This document shows positions 1-6,886 of a stretch of DNA of 7,599 bases, one piece after another. A program made the position numbers and the translations under genes. The first letter of the stretch is position 1, and the number at the start of each line of letters is the position of its first letter. Source of the DNA: Acidimicrobiia bacterium (GTDB lineage: Bacteria > Actinomycetota > Acidimicrobiia > IMCC26256 > JACDBD01). Under the pieces are notes generated by a model. The model was not told where the DNA came from, did no database searches, and worked only from the letters and a program-made list of their open reading frames with translations. The stretch covers positions 1 through 7,599 of the forward strand of contig JAPSGP010000134.1 in the NCBI GenBank assembly GCA_031177445.1. The letters are read 5' to 3'.

Positions 1-441
1 AAGGGCGGTGTCGTAAAGCGCGCCCGCGTGGCGGGCGACGGCCTCGCCGTAGTCGTCGCTCTCGACCACCAGCACGCGCTCGGACGGGGCGCCGAGCTCG
101 AGCCCGTCGAGCAGCGGCAGGTGGCGCTCCTCGGTGACGATGAGCTGGCAGTCGGTGTGGGTGATGTCGCGGGCGAGCTCGGCGCCGCGTCGGGTGGGGT
201 TGATGCCGACGACGACCGCGCCGGCGAGGGCGGCGGCGCCGAGCCACATCGGGAACTCGGGCACGTTGTCGAGCAGGACGCCGACGTGGGGTGGGCCGGG
301 GCGCCGCAGCTCCTCCCAGAGGGCGGCCCGCTCCGAGCACGCGGTCACGTATTCCGCGTACGTCCAGGACTGGTCCTCGAAGCGCACGGCCGGATGCTCG
401 CCGCCGGCCGAGGACCGGATGAACCCCGAGATCGTCGCCAC
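1..441 (-). CDS. Acyl-CoA synthetase (AMP-forming), N-terminal part, cut by window edge
   Basis: This is the start of an acyl-CoA ligase of the ANL (AMP-binding) superfamily. Such enzymes activate a carboxylic acid to an acyl-adenylate and then to an acyl-CoA. 147 codons are visible with no stop, and the reading frame leaves the window at position 1. The N-terminal subdomain is clear: an FEDQSWTYAEY segment near residues 21-31, then VGVLLDNVPEFPMWLGAAAL at 53-72 and GINPTRRGAELARDI at 79-93, followed by THTDCQLIVTE. The P-loop (TSGTTG type) and the catalytic C-terminal domain lie outside, so activity cannot be judged. The NPTRRGAELARDI wording resembles mycobacterial FadD17-type ligases, which are linked to steroid side-chain breakdown; this is memory-based and tentative. 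The GTG start at 441 is chosen because GGAGG (448-452 on the complement) lies 6 nt upstream. The gene is divergent from the transport operon and shares its control region. Confidence 0.88.
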   Translation of the reverse strand, partial: MATISGFIRSSAGGEHPAVRFEDQSWTYAEYVTACSERAALWEELRRPGPPHVGVLLDNVPEFPMWLGAAALAGAVVVGINPTRRGAELARDITHTDCQLIVTEERHLPLLDGLELGAPSERVLVVESDDYGEAVARHAGALYDTAL

Positions 442-447
442 CCTGGG

Positions 448-452
448 CCTCC
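448..452 (-). promoter_or_regulatory. Ribosome binding site of the acyl-CoA synthetase gene
   Basis: On the complementary strand this reads GGAGG, 6 nt before a GTG codon at 439-441. It decides the start, because no ATG in this frame offers a comparable site nearby. Confidence 0.7.
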
Positions 453-494
453 GAAAAACCGTTCCGAACCCGCTACCGAACCGCCTCCGACCGG

Positions 495-516
495 GCGAGA
501 ACCGGCGGATTCTCGC
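495..516. repeat. Inverted repeat GCGAGAA-8-TTCTCGC
   Basis: Perfect 7-bp arms, GCGAGAA at 495-501 and TTCTCGC at 510-516, flank an 8-nt spacer. It lies 54 to 75 bp upstream of the acyl-CoA synthetase start and about 60 bp left of the KstR-like site. It could be an operator for the leftward gene or a hairpin in its leader. No T-run follows on either strand, so it is not a typical terminator. Confidence 0.5.
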
Positions 517-525
517 GCCCGCGAC

Positions 526-537
526 CACAATGCCGCC
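526..537 (+). repeat. Direct repeat copy 1, CACAATGCCGCC
   Basis: This is an exact 12-bp match to 596-607. The match extends leftward with one inserted base (GCGACCACAATG here, GCGACACAATG in copy 2). The copies start 70 bp apart. Copy 2 contains the predicted -10 box; copy 1 has no -35-like element at the right distance. The pair may be protein-binding sites or a trace of local duplication. Confidence 0.6.
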
Positions 538-572
538 AGGCTGCGTCACCATTGGGACGCTTGGGAAGCGCC

Positions 573-601
573 TTGAAACAAGTTCTAGTTTGCGACACAA
601 T
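573..601 (+). promoter_or_regulatory. Predicted promoter of the transport operon
   Basis: TTGAAA at 573-578 matches five of six bases of the TTGACA -35 consensus. A 17-bp spacer follows, then CACAAT at 596-601, which matches four of six bases of TATAAT. The region is visibly richer in A and T than its surroundings. Transcription would begin near 608 and give a leader of roughly 40 nt before the GTG at 650. No comparably good promoter was seen on the other strand for the acyl-CoA synthetase gene. The call rests on consensus matching by eye. Confidence 0.5.
574..587. promoter_or_regulatory. KstR-like operator (TnnAACnnGTTnnA)
   Basis: TGAAACAAGTTCTA matches all eight fixed positions of the published mycobacterial KstR consensus TnnAACnnGTTnnA. 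KstR is a TetR-family repressor of cholesterol and steroid catabolism genes that is released by steroid acyl-CoA ligands. The site covers most of the -35 box, where bound repressor would block RNA polymerase. A wider imperfect inverted repeat (AAACAAG-TT-CTAGTTT, 576-591, one mismatch) surrounds it, as expected for a TetR dimer. It lies 63 bp before the binding-protein start and 133 bp before the acyl-CoA synthetase start. No regulator gene is in the window, so a different TetR acyl-CoA sensor could be the true partner. Confidence 0.5.
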
Positions 602-607
602 GCCGCC
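596..607 (+). repeat. Direct repeat copy 2, CACAATGCCGCC
   Basis: Second exact copy of the 12-bp repeat at 526-537. Its first six bases form the predicted -10 box of the transport operon. Confidence 0.6.
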
Positions 608-638
608 GGGCCGGGTCCGGATCCGGGGCGCAATGGTC

Positions 639-647
639 AGGGGGGAA
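639..647 (+). promoter_or_regulatory. Ribosome binding site of the substrate-binding protein gene
   Basis: AGGGGGGAA directly precedes the GTG at 650. It fixes this start over the in-frame upstream extension, which has no export signal at its front and would run through the promoter region. Confidence 0.75.
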
Positions 648-649
648 TC

Positions 650-1993
650 GTGAAGCGAAGCCTGTGGGCGATCGTCTCGGCGGCGCTGGTGATGGGGGCG
701 GCGCTGGTGCCGAACACCGGCGCCGGGGCCCAGGACAGCCCCGACAGCGAGATCGGCGTCACCGCCGACACCATCCGGATCGCGGTCATCGCCGACGTCG
801 ACAACGCCATCCGGCCGGGCCTGTTCAAGGGCTCGCGGGACGGCGTGCAGGCTTTCGAGAAGTACATCAACAGCAAGGCCGGGGGCGGCGGGCTGGCCGG
901 CCGCAAGGTCCAGGTCGACTTCATCGACTCGCGGCTGAGCCCCGACGAGGCGAGGAGCGCCCTGGTCCGGGCGTGCGAAGAGAACTTCGCCATCGTGGGG
1001 ACGACCGCCCTGTTCCTGAGCAACATCGAGCCCGCGGTTGGCTGCGTCGACAAGGCCGGGGCCGCCACCGGCCTGCCCGACGTGCCGATCCTCCAGACCG
1101 AAGTCGCGCACCAGTGCTCGCCGGTCTCCTTCCCGATCATCGCCGGGGCCCTCGACTGCACGACCAAGGACGATCACCCGCAGACCTATACCGCCCGCGT
1201 CGGTCAGATTCGGTACCAGAAGAAGCAGGTGAAGGACCTCCACGGCTCGTTCGTCATCCCGAGGGACCTGAAGTCCACCATCAACGCGACGCTGCCGATC
1301 ATCGCCGGCGCCGAGAAGGCCGGGGTCGAGAACGACGACCAGTTCCAGGTCTCGGGACTCGCCACCCAGCCGGAATACACGCCGGTGGCGCAATCGCTCA
1401 AGCAGAACAACTCGACGTACTTCTACAACGGCTCCGACTACAAGGCGAACGTCAACCTGCGGCGGGAGGCGAAGATCCAGGGCGTCACCAGCGTGGAGGT
1501 GTGGGACTGCTCGCTCGCCTGCTACGACGTGCGCACGTTGGAGGAAGGCGGCGCCGACGTCGAGGGGCAATTCATCAACGTGTTCTTCGTACCGCTCGAG
1601 GAAGCCAAGCAGAACAAGGCTGTGAACGCCTATGTGAAGAATGTAGGTGGCCGCGACAACGCCGACGGCTTCGGTGCCCAGGCGTTCGCGGCGAGCTTGT
1701 TCTTCCGCGACGTGGTCAACAACATCGTCGAGGCGCACGGCGAGAACGGCATCACCCGGGCGCGGTTCCTCGAAGAGGCGGCCGAGATCCACGACTTCGA
1801 CGCCTCCGTCGACGGTGACGCCCTGATCGGTCCGACCGACGTCGGTGGCCGCAAGGTCAACGGCTGCTTCGCGACGATGCAGATCAGGGACGGCGAGTTC
1901 GTGCGGGTCTTCCCCAAGAAGAAGGGCACGCTGAACTGCGACCGCAAGAACACCGTGAAGGTGGAGCTGGACCTGGATCTCGGCTCGACGTGA
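650..1993 (+). CDS. ABC transporter substrate-binding protein, Liv/HAAT family
   Basis: This 447-residue exported protein has the type I periplasmic-binding fold (Peripla_BP_6, LivJ/LivK-like). It captures the ligand outside the membrane and delivers it to the permease encoded just downstream. A classic signal peptide is visible: MKRSLW, a hydrophobic core at about 6-20, and a probable signal-peptidase I site after GAGA near residue 27. There is no lipobox cysteine, so lipoprotein anchoring is not predicted. The mature start (SEIGVTADTIRIAVIAD, 33-49) is typical of the family, and FIDSRLSPDEA (91-101) and IVGTTALFLSNIEP (115-128) follow the usual fold. Eight cysteines (109, 132, 156, 170, 287, 291, 406, 430) all lie in the mature part and suggest several disulfides. 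The length is near or slightly above normal for the family. The start is set by a strong ribosome binding site. The ligand cannot be read from sequence; the control region and the divergent CoA ligase hint at a lipid-derived acid. Confidence 0.9.
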   Translation: MKRSLWAIVSAALVMGAALVPNTGAGAQDSPDSEIGVTADTIRIAVIADVDNAIRPGLFKGSRDGVQAFEKYINSKAGGGGLAGRKVQVDFIDSRLSPDEARSALVRACEENFAIVGTTALFLSNIEPAVGCVDKAGAATGLPDVPILQTEVAHQCSPVSFPIIAGALDCTTKDDHPQTYTARVGQIRYQKKQVKDLHGSFVIPRDLKSTINATLPIIAGAEKAGVENDDQFQVSGLATQPEYTPVAQSLKQNNSTYFYNGSDYKANVNLRREAKIQGVTSVEVWDCSLACYDVRTLEEGGADVEGQFINVFFVPLEEAKQNKAVNAYVKNVGGRDNADGFGAQAFAASLFFRDVVNNIVEAHGENGITRARFLEEAAEIHDFDASVDGDALIGPTDVGGRKVNGCFATMQIRDGEFVRVFPKKKGTLNCDRKNTVKVELDLDLGST

Positions 1994-1994
1994 G

Positions 1995-2007
1995 CCCGGG
2001 GCCCGGG
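1995..2007 (+). other. GC hairpin between binding-protein and permease genes
   Basis: The 13 bases contain two CCCGGG blocks separated by one G. They can fold into a 5-bp stem (1995-1999 with 2003-2007) and a 3-nt loop. The element begins just after the TGA at 1991-1993 and includes the first base of the GTG at 2007. With no T-run it is not an intrinsic terminator. It could protect the upstream mRNA end or limit permease translation. The stem is short, so this is tentative. Confidence 0.35.
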
Positions 2008-4142
2008 TGATCGGAACCGCGAGCGTGATGAGGTTCACGTGGCAGCGCGCCGCGCTGGTCGTCGGTGCCGCGGTCCTGCTCGGGATCAGCCTCGCCTCGT
2101 GGTCGGGCCGCCCGGTGACCACCGACAGCATCATCTCGATGCTGATCGTCGGGATCTCGCTGGGCTCGATCTACGCCATCGCCGCGTCCGGCATCGTCGT
2201 GACCTACACGACGTCGGGGATCTTCAACTTCGCCCAGGGCGCCATCGGGATGTTCATGGCGTTCATGTACTGGCAGCTGCGCGTCGAGTGGGGACTGCCG
2301 GCGCCGATCGCGATCGTGCTCTGCGTCCTGGTCATCGCGCCGCTGCTCGGCGCCACGATCGAGCGGATCCTGATGCGCCACCTCGTCGACGCAACGCTCG
2401 TGGTCCAGCTCGTCGTCACCGTCGGCCTCATGCTGTTCTTCATGGGGCTCGCGCTGCTGATCTGGGACCCCACCGAAGGCCGGGCGATCAACTTCTTCTT
2501 CGGTACCGAGGGGTTCAGCATCGGTGACACGTTCGTCCTCTGGCACCGCTTCATCACGATCTGCGTCGCCATCGGCATCGCGATCTTCCTGCGCCTGCTC
2601 CTGTACCGCAGTCGCATCGGCGTGACGATGCGGGCGGTGGTCGACAACCGCGCGCTTGCCGGCCTCCACGGCGCCCGACCCACACGTGCTTCCATGCTGG
2701 CGTGGGCACTCGGATCGTCGATGGCCGCGATCTCGGGCATCCTCCTCGTGCCGGAGCTCGGGCTGACGGTCGAGGGGTTGACCCTCCTCATCATCAACGC
2801 CTTCGCCGCCGCCATCGTGGGCAGGCTCAAGAACCTTCCCCTCACCTACGTCGGTGCGATCCTGCTGGGCTTGGTCGTGAGCTTCCAGCAGAGCTATCTC
2901 GACTTCACGGGCCGATGGAGCACCGCCACCTTCGCCATCCCGACGATCTTCCTCTTCGTCGCGTTGCTCGCACTCCCGCAGGCCCGCATCGAGCTCCGGC
3001 GCCCGCCGCCCCCGGCGAAGATCCTGCAACCCCGAGTCTCGAGGGTGTGGGAGACCGCCCTCGGCATGGCGGTCCTGTGGGTCGTGATCTTCGTGTTCAC
3101 GCGCAACATGGGGACGGTCAGCCTCAACCGGATGACGCTGGCGATCGTCACCGCCACGCTCATGTTGTCGCTGGTGCCGCTGACCGGCTGGGCCGGTCAG
3201 GTGTCGTTCGCCCAGATCACCTTCGCCGGGGTCGGCGCGTTCGCGATGTTCAACTGGGCGAGCACCGGAAGCGCGTGGGGCTTGCTCGCGGCGGCGGCCC
3301 TGGCGGTGCCGTTCGGTGTCCTGGTGGCACTCCCCGCGCTCCGGCTCCAGGGCCTCTACCTCGCGCTCGCCACCATCGCGTTCGCCTACATGGCGGAGCG
3401 ATTGTTCTTCGACCAGCCCGAGGTGTTCGGCGCGGGCGCGGGGAACCGCATCGAGCGGCTCTCGATCTTCGGCTACCAGTTCACCGACCAGCGCAACTAC
3501 CTCTTGCTCTGCACCGGGATCTTCGGCGCGATGGCGGTCGGCGTCATCGCGCTGCGTCGCAGCGCGTACGGGCGTCGCCTCGTCGCGCTGCGCGACAGCG
3601 AGGCCGCGAGTGCCACGCTCGGGGTGAACCTCATGACGACCAAGCTGTCGGTGTTCGCACTCTCGGCGGCGATGGCGGGCTTCGCCGGTGCGCTCCTCGG
3701 CATGCAGCGAGGCACCGCCGGGACGCAGGACTTCACCATGCTGCTGGGGCTCCCGATCGTGCTGCTCGCCGTGATCGGGGGAGTGGCCACGGTGGCAGGT
3801 GCGCTCATCGGTGGTTTCAACTTCATCCTGTTCCGGGTGATCACCGACACCTGGGACTTCTCCTGGCTCCGCTCGCTCGAGCTCCTCGGTCCGGGCCTGC
3901 TCGCGCTCGCCATCGCGACCAACCCGAACGGCGCGTCGGTGGGGCTCGGGTTCCTGTTCTCGCCGTTGCTGCCGTGGCGCAAGGACGCGCGGCAGGCGTT
4001 CAAGGCCGAGATGCAGCGGCGGCGGGGTCCTCGCGGGGCGCCCGCGCCCGCAGCCGCCGGCGGCGCGGGCGACGGCGCGGCCGCCGTCGCTTCGTCACCC
4101 CCGCCCGAACCCGCGCTCACGAGCGAGGAGAAGCAGACCTGA
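2007..4142 (+). CDS. Fused LivH-LivM branched-chain-type ABC transporter permease
   Basis: This 711-residue integral membrane protein joins the two permease subunits of a Liv-type importer and should form the whole translocation channel. Residues about 40-325 are LivH-like: the family block SLGSIYAIAASGIVVTYTTS at 51-70, FNFAQG at 73-78, and a coupling segment around MRAVVDNRALAGL (208-220). A proline- and arginine-rich linker follows (about 326-346). Residues about 350-655 are LivM-like, with LTGWAGQVSFAQITFAGVGA (392-411), LRLQGLYLALATIAF (445-459) and a second coupling segment, ALRDSEAASATLGV (527-540). Residues 657-711 form a basic, then Ala/Gly/Pro-rich cytoplasmic tail. LivH and LivM alone are each about 300-400 residues. 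The first GTG is at 2007, but it sits in a hairpin and lacks a good ribosome binding site; ATG at 2028 (MRFTWQRA) is a real alternative. The gene starts 13 nt after the binding-protein gene and ends 1 nt before the ATPase gene. Confidence 0.93.
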   Translation: MIGTASVMRFTWQRAALVVGAAVLLGISLASWSGRPVTTDSIISMLIVGISLGSIYAIAASGIVVTYTTSGIFNFAQGAIGMFMAFMYWQLRVEWGLPAPIAIVLCVLVIAPLLGATIERILMRHLVDATLVVQLVVTVGLMLFFMGLALLIWDPTEGRAINFFFGTEGFSIGDTFVLWHRFITICVAIGIAIFLRLLLYRSRIGVTMRAVVDNRALAGLHGARPTRASMLAWALGSSMAAISGILLVPELGLTVEGLTLLIINAFAAAIVGRLKNLPLTYVGAILLGLVVSFQQSYLDFTGRWSTATFAIPTIFLFVALLALPQARIELRRPPPPAKILQPRVSRVWETALGMAVLWVVIFVFTRNMGTVSLNRMTLAIVTATLMLSLVPLTGWAGQVSFAQITFAGVGAFAMFNWASTGSAWGLLAAAALAVPFGVLVALPALRLQGLYLALATIAFAYMAERLFFDQPEVFGAGAGNRIERLSIFGYQFTDQRNYLLLCTGIFGAMAVGVIALRRSAYGRRLVALRDSEAASATLGVNLMTTKLSVFALSAAMAGFAGALLGMQRGTAGTQDFTMLLGLPIVLLAVIGGVATVAGALIGGFNFILFRVITDTWDFSWLRSLELLGPGLLALAIATNPNGASVGLGFLFSPLLPWRKDARQAFKAEMQRRRGPRGAPAPAAAGGAGDGAAAVASSPPPEPALTSEEKQT

Positions 4143-4143
4143 G

Positions 4144-5642
<1,499 letters not shown>

Positions 5643-5646
<4 letters not shown>

Positions 5647-6146
5647 GCGGTCACGCCGCCCAGGGCGCTCGGCGCCCGGGTCTCGAAGTCGACGAGGCCG
5701 ACCCAGCGAGGACGCACTGCGATGCGAGCCATCCGTGTGCTCGGATCGTCGAGCATCGCGAGGTACGGGTTGGCAACCTCTTCGCCCATGTACCGCAGTG
5801 CGGCCTGCGCATACTCGGGGACCACGCCGTCGGCCTCAGTGATCGCCGCGCGGCCTCGGACGAGCAGTGCCGTGGGGGGCGATCCCTCGGTGTCGATGCT
5901 GATCGCGACGTCCGGATTGGCGCGCAGGGCACGGAGCCGAGCCGCCGGGTGCCGCACGTGCGGCGCGGAGATGAAGGTCGGCATCACGAACTCATCGCCC
6001 GTCCAGACGAACCACGTCGGAACGACCCGAGGCGTCCCATCAAGCGCCAGGTATCCCACACGGGCTGGCGTGGTCGAGTCGAACAGCCGCTTGGCGGCGT
6101 CGGTTTCCAGCAGCCGGAGATCGCCTTGCTGCAACGGGGTCGTCAT
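5643..6146 (-). CDS. Pyridoxamine 5'-phosphate oxidase (PPOX)-family protein
   Basis: This 167-residue protein has the split-barrel fold of the PPOX family, whose actinobacterial members bind FMN or the deazaflavin F420 and often carry out redox reactions of unknown physiological role. Visible family features are ARVGYLALDGTPRVVPTWFV (28-47), where strands begin the barrel, HPAARLRALRANPDVAISID (66-85) and LLVRGRAAITE (94-104). These are followed by a helical stretch (110-135) and a closing strand, MARIAVRPRWVGLVDF (139-154). The size fits the small single-domain members. The ATG at 6146 is preferred over one 13 codons upstream because GGGAG lies 5 nt before it and the upstream extension (MVCPASGRTKGEP) looks unstructured. 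There is no export signal, so it should be cytoplasmic. It is divergent from the MOSC gene across 86 bp. The substrate and the choice of FMN or F420 cannot be decided here. Confidence 0.85.
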
Positions 6147-6150
6147 CGGT

Positions 6151-6158
6151 TCTCCCTT
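6151..6158 (-). promoter_or_regulatory. Ribosome binding site of the PPOX-family gene
   Basis: On the complement this reads AAGGGAGA, with its GGGAG core 5 nt before the ATG at 6144-6146. It selects that start over the upstream in-frame ATG ending at 6185. Confidence 0.65.
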
Positions 6159-6201
6159 CGTACGACCGGACGCAGGGCAGACCACGAACGGCGGAAGGAA
6201 T

Positions 6202-6218
6202 CATCGCGGGCCCCGATG
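6202..6218. repeat. Short inverted repeat CATCG-7-CGATG
   Basis: CATCG (6202-6206) and CGATG (6214-6218) flank CGGGCCC in the gap between the divergent PPOX and MOSC genes. It could fold in the MOSC leader, just after a GGAAGGA motif (6193-6199), or act as a weak operator. The arms are short and chance is possible in such GC-rich DNA. Confidence 0.25.
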
Positions 6219-6232
6219 CGTTCCGGACATTC

Positions 6233-6886
6233 GTGATCGCGGATGCCGAGATCGGGCGAGTGGTGTCGGTGAACGTCGGCGGGCCTCGGGAAGTGCGCTG
6301 GCACGGCCGCGTCGTGACAACTGCGATCTGGAAGCATCCCGTTGCCGGACGCCACCGAGTCGTGGGCGTCAACGTCGAAGGTGACGACCAGGCCGATCGG
6401 CGCGTGCACGGCGGTCCCACCAAGTCGCTCTACGCCTACGCCTCCGATGACTATCGCTGGTGGGAGCGTGTGCTTGATCAGGCCCTCGAGGCCGGCACCT
6501 TCGGTGAGAACCTGACCATCGACGGCATCGACCTCGCGGCTGCCGTCGTCGGCGAGCGGTGGCGCATCGGGACCGCGACGCTCCGGATCACGGAGCCGCG
6601 CATCCCATGCTTCAAGCTCGGCATCCGCATGGGCGATGCCGCCTTCGTCGATCGCTTCGCTGACGCCGCCCGACCGGGCACGTATCTCGCGATCGAGACC
6701 GAGGGCGACCTCGGCGCCGGTGACGCCATCGAGCTCCTGCACCAGCCGGAGCACGGTGTCACCATCGGCACCGTCGAGCGCGCCTACCACGGGCAGGCAG
6801 AGCTCATTCCGCGCCTCACCGAGCTCGACGGCCTGTCGGAATCGTGGCGGCACTGGGCCCAGCGCTCGCTCTCGCGATCCGGTTAG
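6233..6886 (+). CDS. MOSC domain-containing protein (YiiM-like)
   Basis: This 217-residue soluble protein is built mainly from one MOSC domain, the fold shared with the C-terminal part of molybdenum cofactor sulfurases and with YiiM-type proteins that support Moco-dependent reduction of N-hydroxylated compounds. The N-terminal block VVSVNVGGPREVRWHGR (10-26) and the motif RRVHGGPTKSLYAYASDDY (56-74) are typical of YiiM relatives. Other landmarks are AGTFGENLTIDG (87-98), the domain's conserved cysteine in PRIPCFKLG (Cys126, the presumed sulfur or Moco ligand) and DLGAGDAIELL (149-159). The C-terminal 45 or so residues resemble the helical tail of YiiM proteins. The GTG at 6233 is the first start in frame, but it lacks a close ribosome binding site; GTG at 6260 or 6263 would also keep the domain intact. 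No molybdoenzyme gene is nearby, so its partner is unknown. Its stop overlaps that of the convergent ABC-2 permease gene. Confidence 0.9.
   Translation: MIADAEIGRVVSVNVGGPREVRWHGRVVTTAIWKHPVAGRHRVVGVNVEGDDQADRRVHGGPTKSLYAYASDDYRWWERVLDQALEAGTFGENLTIDGIDLAAAVVGERWRIGTATLRITEPRIPCFKLGIRMGDAAFVDRFADAARPGTYLAIETEGDLGAGDAIELLHQPEHGVTIGTVERAYHGQAELIPRLTELDGLSESWRHWAQRSLSRSG
6883..6886. other. Overlapping stop codons (TTAG) of convergent genes
   Basis: TAG at 6884-6886 ends the MOSC gene, and the complement of 6883-6885 (TAA) ends the ABC-2 permease gene. The overlap is 3 nt and no terminator separates the genes, the same arrangement as at 5643-5646. Confidence 0.9.

Noticed and set aside
464..482. 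CCGAACC repeated 12 bp apart (464-470 and 476-482) as iterons
   Set aside because: There are only two 7-bp copies in low-complexity CCG-rich sequence, with no other origin or operator features.
28..576. Plus-strand open frame of 182 codons
   Set aside because: It runs antisense to the acyl-CoA synthetase, whose translation shows clear family motifs, and its own product is low-complexity with no recognisable fold.
611..628. Repeated CCGG blocks and the palindrome CCGGATCCGG (617-626) in the leader as a riboswitch or attenuator
   Set aside because: The fold is only a short GC palindrome, with no T-run, no leader peptide and no recognised riboswitch core.
134..649. In-frame N-terminal extension of the binding-protein gene back to 134
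   Set aside because: It would cross the acyl-CoA synthetase gene, the promoter and the ribosome binding site, and would bury the signal peptide inside the protein. The GTG at 650 gives a proper export signal.
473..2134. Minus-strand open frame of 553 codons
   Set aside because: It is antisense to the binding-protein gene. Long open antisense frames are expected when third positions are mostly G or C, and the product is Arg/Val/Asp-rich without motifs.
1884..3029. Minus-strand open frame of 381 codons
   Set aside because: It is highly charged, repetitive Asp/Arg/Glu sequence antisense to the permease, a typical shadow frame.
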